From Diaporthe sp. PMI_573 (taxonomy: Eukaryota; Ascomycota; Sordariomycetes; Diaporthales; Diaporthaceae): DNA of 64,000 bases. The stretch covers positions 124,001-188,000 of the forward strand of contig JAJTUP010000077.1 of NCBI GenBank assembly GCA_021399435.1, written 5' to 3'. The position numbers and the translations under genes were made by a program. The notes beneath the pieces were generated by a model. That model made no database searches. It was not told the DNA's origin and was given only the letters and a program-made list of their open reading frames with translations. This document shows, piece by piece, positions 62,541 to 64,000 of this stretch; position 1 is the first letter of the stretch; each line of letters begins with the position of its first letter.

Positions 62541-64000
62541 ATAGCTCTTGCAAAGCTCCAGCAAGCTGCAGGCCATGTTGATCGCCAGCCTCGAATCACT
62601 ACGGCTTTGTCCATAATGGATCGAAACTCTAAAGATCAACTCGATCGAGCCGCGGCCCTCGCCATCTTTAAGTCTGGCAAGCCATACACCACCTTCGAAG
62701 ACTCTGGCATGGTTGAGTTCATCCAAATGCTCAATCCAGCGTACAAGCCCCCTAGTGGTGATCGAATTGCATCAATACTTCCTGAAGTTTACCAATATTA
62801 CCGGGTCCAAGTTAAGGAGATCCTCGACGATGCCGATCATCTCAATGTCATCTTTGACGCTTCTGACGACATAAGCAACAACCGTATTGTCAACATTTCG
62901 ATCTCAATTCCCAACTCGGTTACATTCTATTGGAAGACTGTTAATACACGGAACGAGGAACATACGGCCTTGAATACCATTCGCCTAATCCAGCCACTCT
63001 TGGAAAAGGTATTCACGAAGGAAGGAGAGGACTTCCAGGACTTCTCTCGCATGAACGCTATCTGCACAGATACATGCTCGACAATGCGGAAACTCCACGC
63101 CGAGATGAAGAATATGCCTGAGTTCAGGCATTGTTTCTTCATTTTGTGTGATTCCCATGGTCTTCAACTTCTAGTGAAAGACATCGTAGAATCGGAGAGA
63201 TGGGCTTCAGTCCTTAAGAAAGTTACGAGAATCATAACGTTCTTTAAAAAGGCCAAGCTCCAACTCGCACGACTTCGTGCTTATCAGCTTGAATGTTACG
63301 GTGAACAGAAGGCTTTCATTACACCAGCCATCACTCGTTGGGGAACACAACTCGGAGCTGTTATGTCTTCACTGGCGAATAAAGATGCTCTTCGAGCATA
63401 TGCACGTGATGCTATGGTCCTCAATTCCCTAAAAGCTAAGGCTATCAAAGGGGAAGAGGGGGAAGAGGAAGATCGACAAGTCCTAAGGGCAATACTCTCG
63501 TCCATCAACAACTTTGAGTTTTGGCATGAGGTAGAGATGTTGGCTAAGATCCTTCGGCCTATCGAAAACGCACAACGTTGCTCGGAGCGAGATCACTCGT
63601 GCGTTGGAGAGGTTATTCCCCGTTGGTTGACTATGCAGAGCAAATGGGATGCCCTTGAAGAGGCTAACCAAGATCCTCTTATCAACTACTCGGAGCTGAG
63701 GCAATGGCGAGTCCAAAGGATGAAAGGCCAAACGACAGACATTCACCACTTCGCATTTGCCTTGGACCCACGGACAACAATAGGGGAGGGTCTTGGGCCT
63801 GACACTATGGAGAGAGCACATCGCTTCCTAGAAGAAAACACTAGTATCGAAGAGTACCAACAGCTCTTTAGGGACTTTTGTCGATTCCGTGCTCGCGAAG
63901 GTGCTCTCTTTGGCCCAACCTCGCAGATCTATCGGGAACAGCCGAAGACTCCTCATACGCCTTCTCACTATTACGTCCTAAGCGCGTGGGGATACTTTGG
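62523..64000 (+). CDS. hAT-family transposase, 5'-incomplete, runs off window
   Basis: The plus strand is open to the window end. The ATG at 62616 is in frame with upstream transposase-like sequence (HVDRQPRITTALSIMDRNSK), so homology starts before that ATG and the BED finger is missing. The RNase-H-like core reads AAALAIFKSGKPYTTFEDSG, EVYQYYRVQVKEILDDADHL, NVIFDASDDISNNRIVNISI (first catalytic Asp region), MNAICTDTCSTMRKLH, FFILCDSHGLQLLVKDI and FITPAITRWGTQL. The hAT dimerisation region lies beyond the edge. Its left end overlaps the broken end of the P450 gene on the other strand. Different in sequence from the hAT gene at 1-513. Confidence 0.75.

Noticed and set aside
1..64000. CRISPR arrays, bacterial operons, riboswitches, rRNA genes
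   Set aside because: Spliced genes and fungal families throughout; no spaced direct-repeat array or rRNA-like sequence seen.

Overview
The window is nuclear DNA of a filamentous ascomycete (Pezizomycotina, most likely a hypocrealean Sordariomycete). Genes carry short introns of about 45-140 bp with GT-AG (once GC-AG) borders and fungal branch sites. Typical fungal families are present: Zn2Cys6 and bZIP regulators, MFS, PLAC8, 2EXR, a fungal rhodopsin-fold membrane protein and OLE1. Repeats carry the stop-rich, AT-shifted decay expected of RIP. This looks like an accessory or subtelomere-like region: intact gene islands separated by transposon remains, multi-copy unknown families and a 6.4 kb AT-rich block.

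Layout. 1-3.1 kb: start of a hAT transposase and a JmjC gene split by one stop codon. 3.8-12.9 kb: an arsenic-detoxification island with a DsbA-like protein, arsH, a bZIP regulator, the arsenite exporter ACR3, a Cdc25-type arsenate reductase, the arsenite methyltransferase arsM and a second bZIP. The last six genes form three head-to-head pairs. Arsenate would be reduced (ACR2), exported as arsenite (ACR3), methylated (arsM), and methylated or organic arsenicals handled by ArsH; the bZIPs are the likely regulators. A CCAAT-N8-GGGRATGACAG element occurs in three of the promoters, including that of the DsbA-like gene. 14-15.7 kb: RIP-damaged repeat and LTR-like sequence. 16-22.4 kb: a DddP-like M24 metalloenzyme, a Zn2Cys6 regulator and, divergent from it, an MFS transporter. 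22.5-28.4 kb: an unknown spliced protein, PLAC8, a C2H2 finger, a transposase stub, a small cysteine-rich secreted protein and a 2EXR fragment.

28.8-38.8 kb is repeat-dense: a decayed long reading frame that may be an endogenised mycovirus capsid gene, a fold-back element, two copies of an unknown family (a third lies at 51.5 kb), an MFS 3' stub and a weak hypothetical locus. 38.8-45.2 kb is AT-rich and gene-free apart from a RIP-worn P450 start. 45.2-46.7 kb holds a secreted DUF7492/LPMO-like protein and a divergent MADS-box-like protein. 47-53 kb is a graveyard: a membrane-protein pseudogene, a pogo/Fot1 transposase relic, copy 3 of the unknown family and an acyl-CoA synthetase N-terminal relic. 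53.2-54.7 kb: the delta-9 desaturase OLE1. 56.3-57.4 kb: a divergent, shortened paralogue of the branchpoint-binding protein SF1/BBP. 57.8-59.4 kb: a rhodopsin-fold membrane protein. 61.4-64 kb: a P450 lacking its N-terminus, abutted head to head by a second hAT transposase that runs off the window.

All family calls come from reading the translated sequence; no database search was possible. Exon borders given for arsH, ACR3, ACR2, arsM, bZIP1, MFS, PLAC8 and OLE1 keep frame and family motifs across every junction. Those of the Zn2Cys6 and rhodopsin-fold genes are only partly solved.
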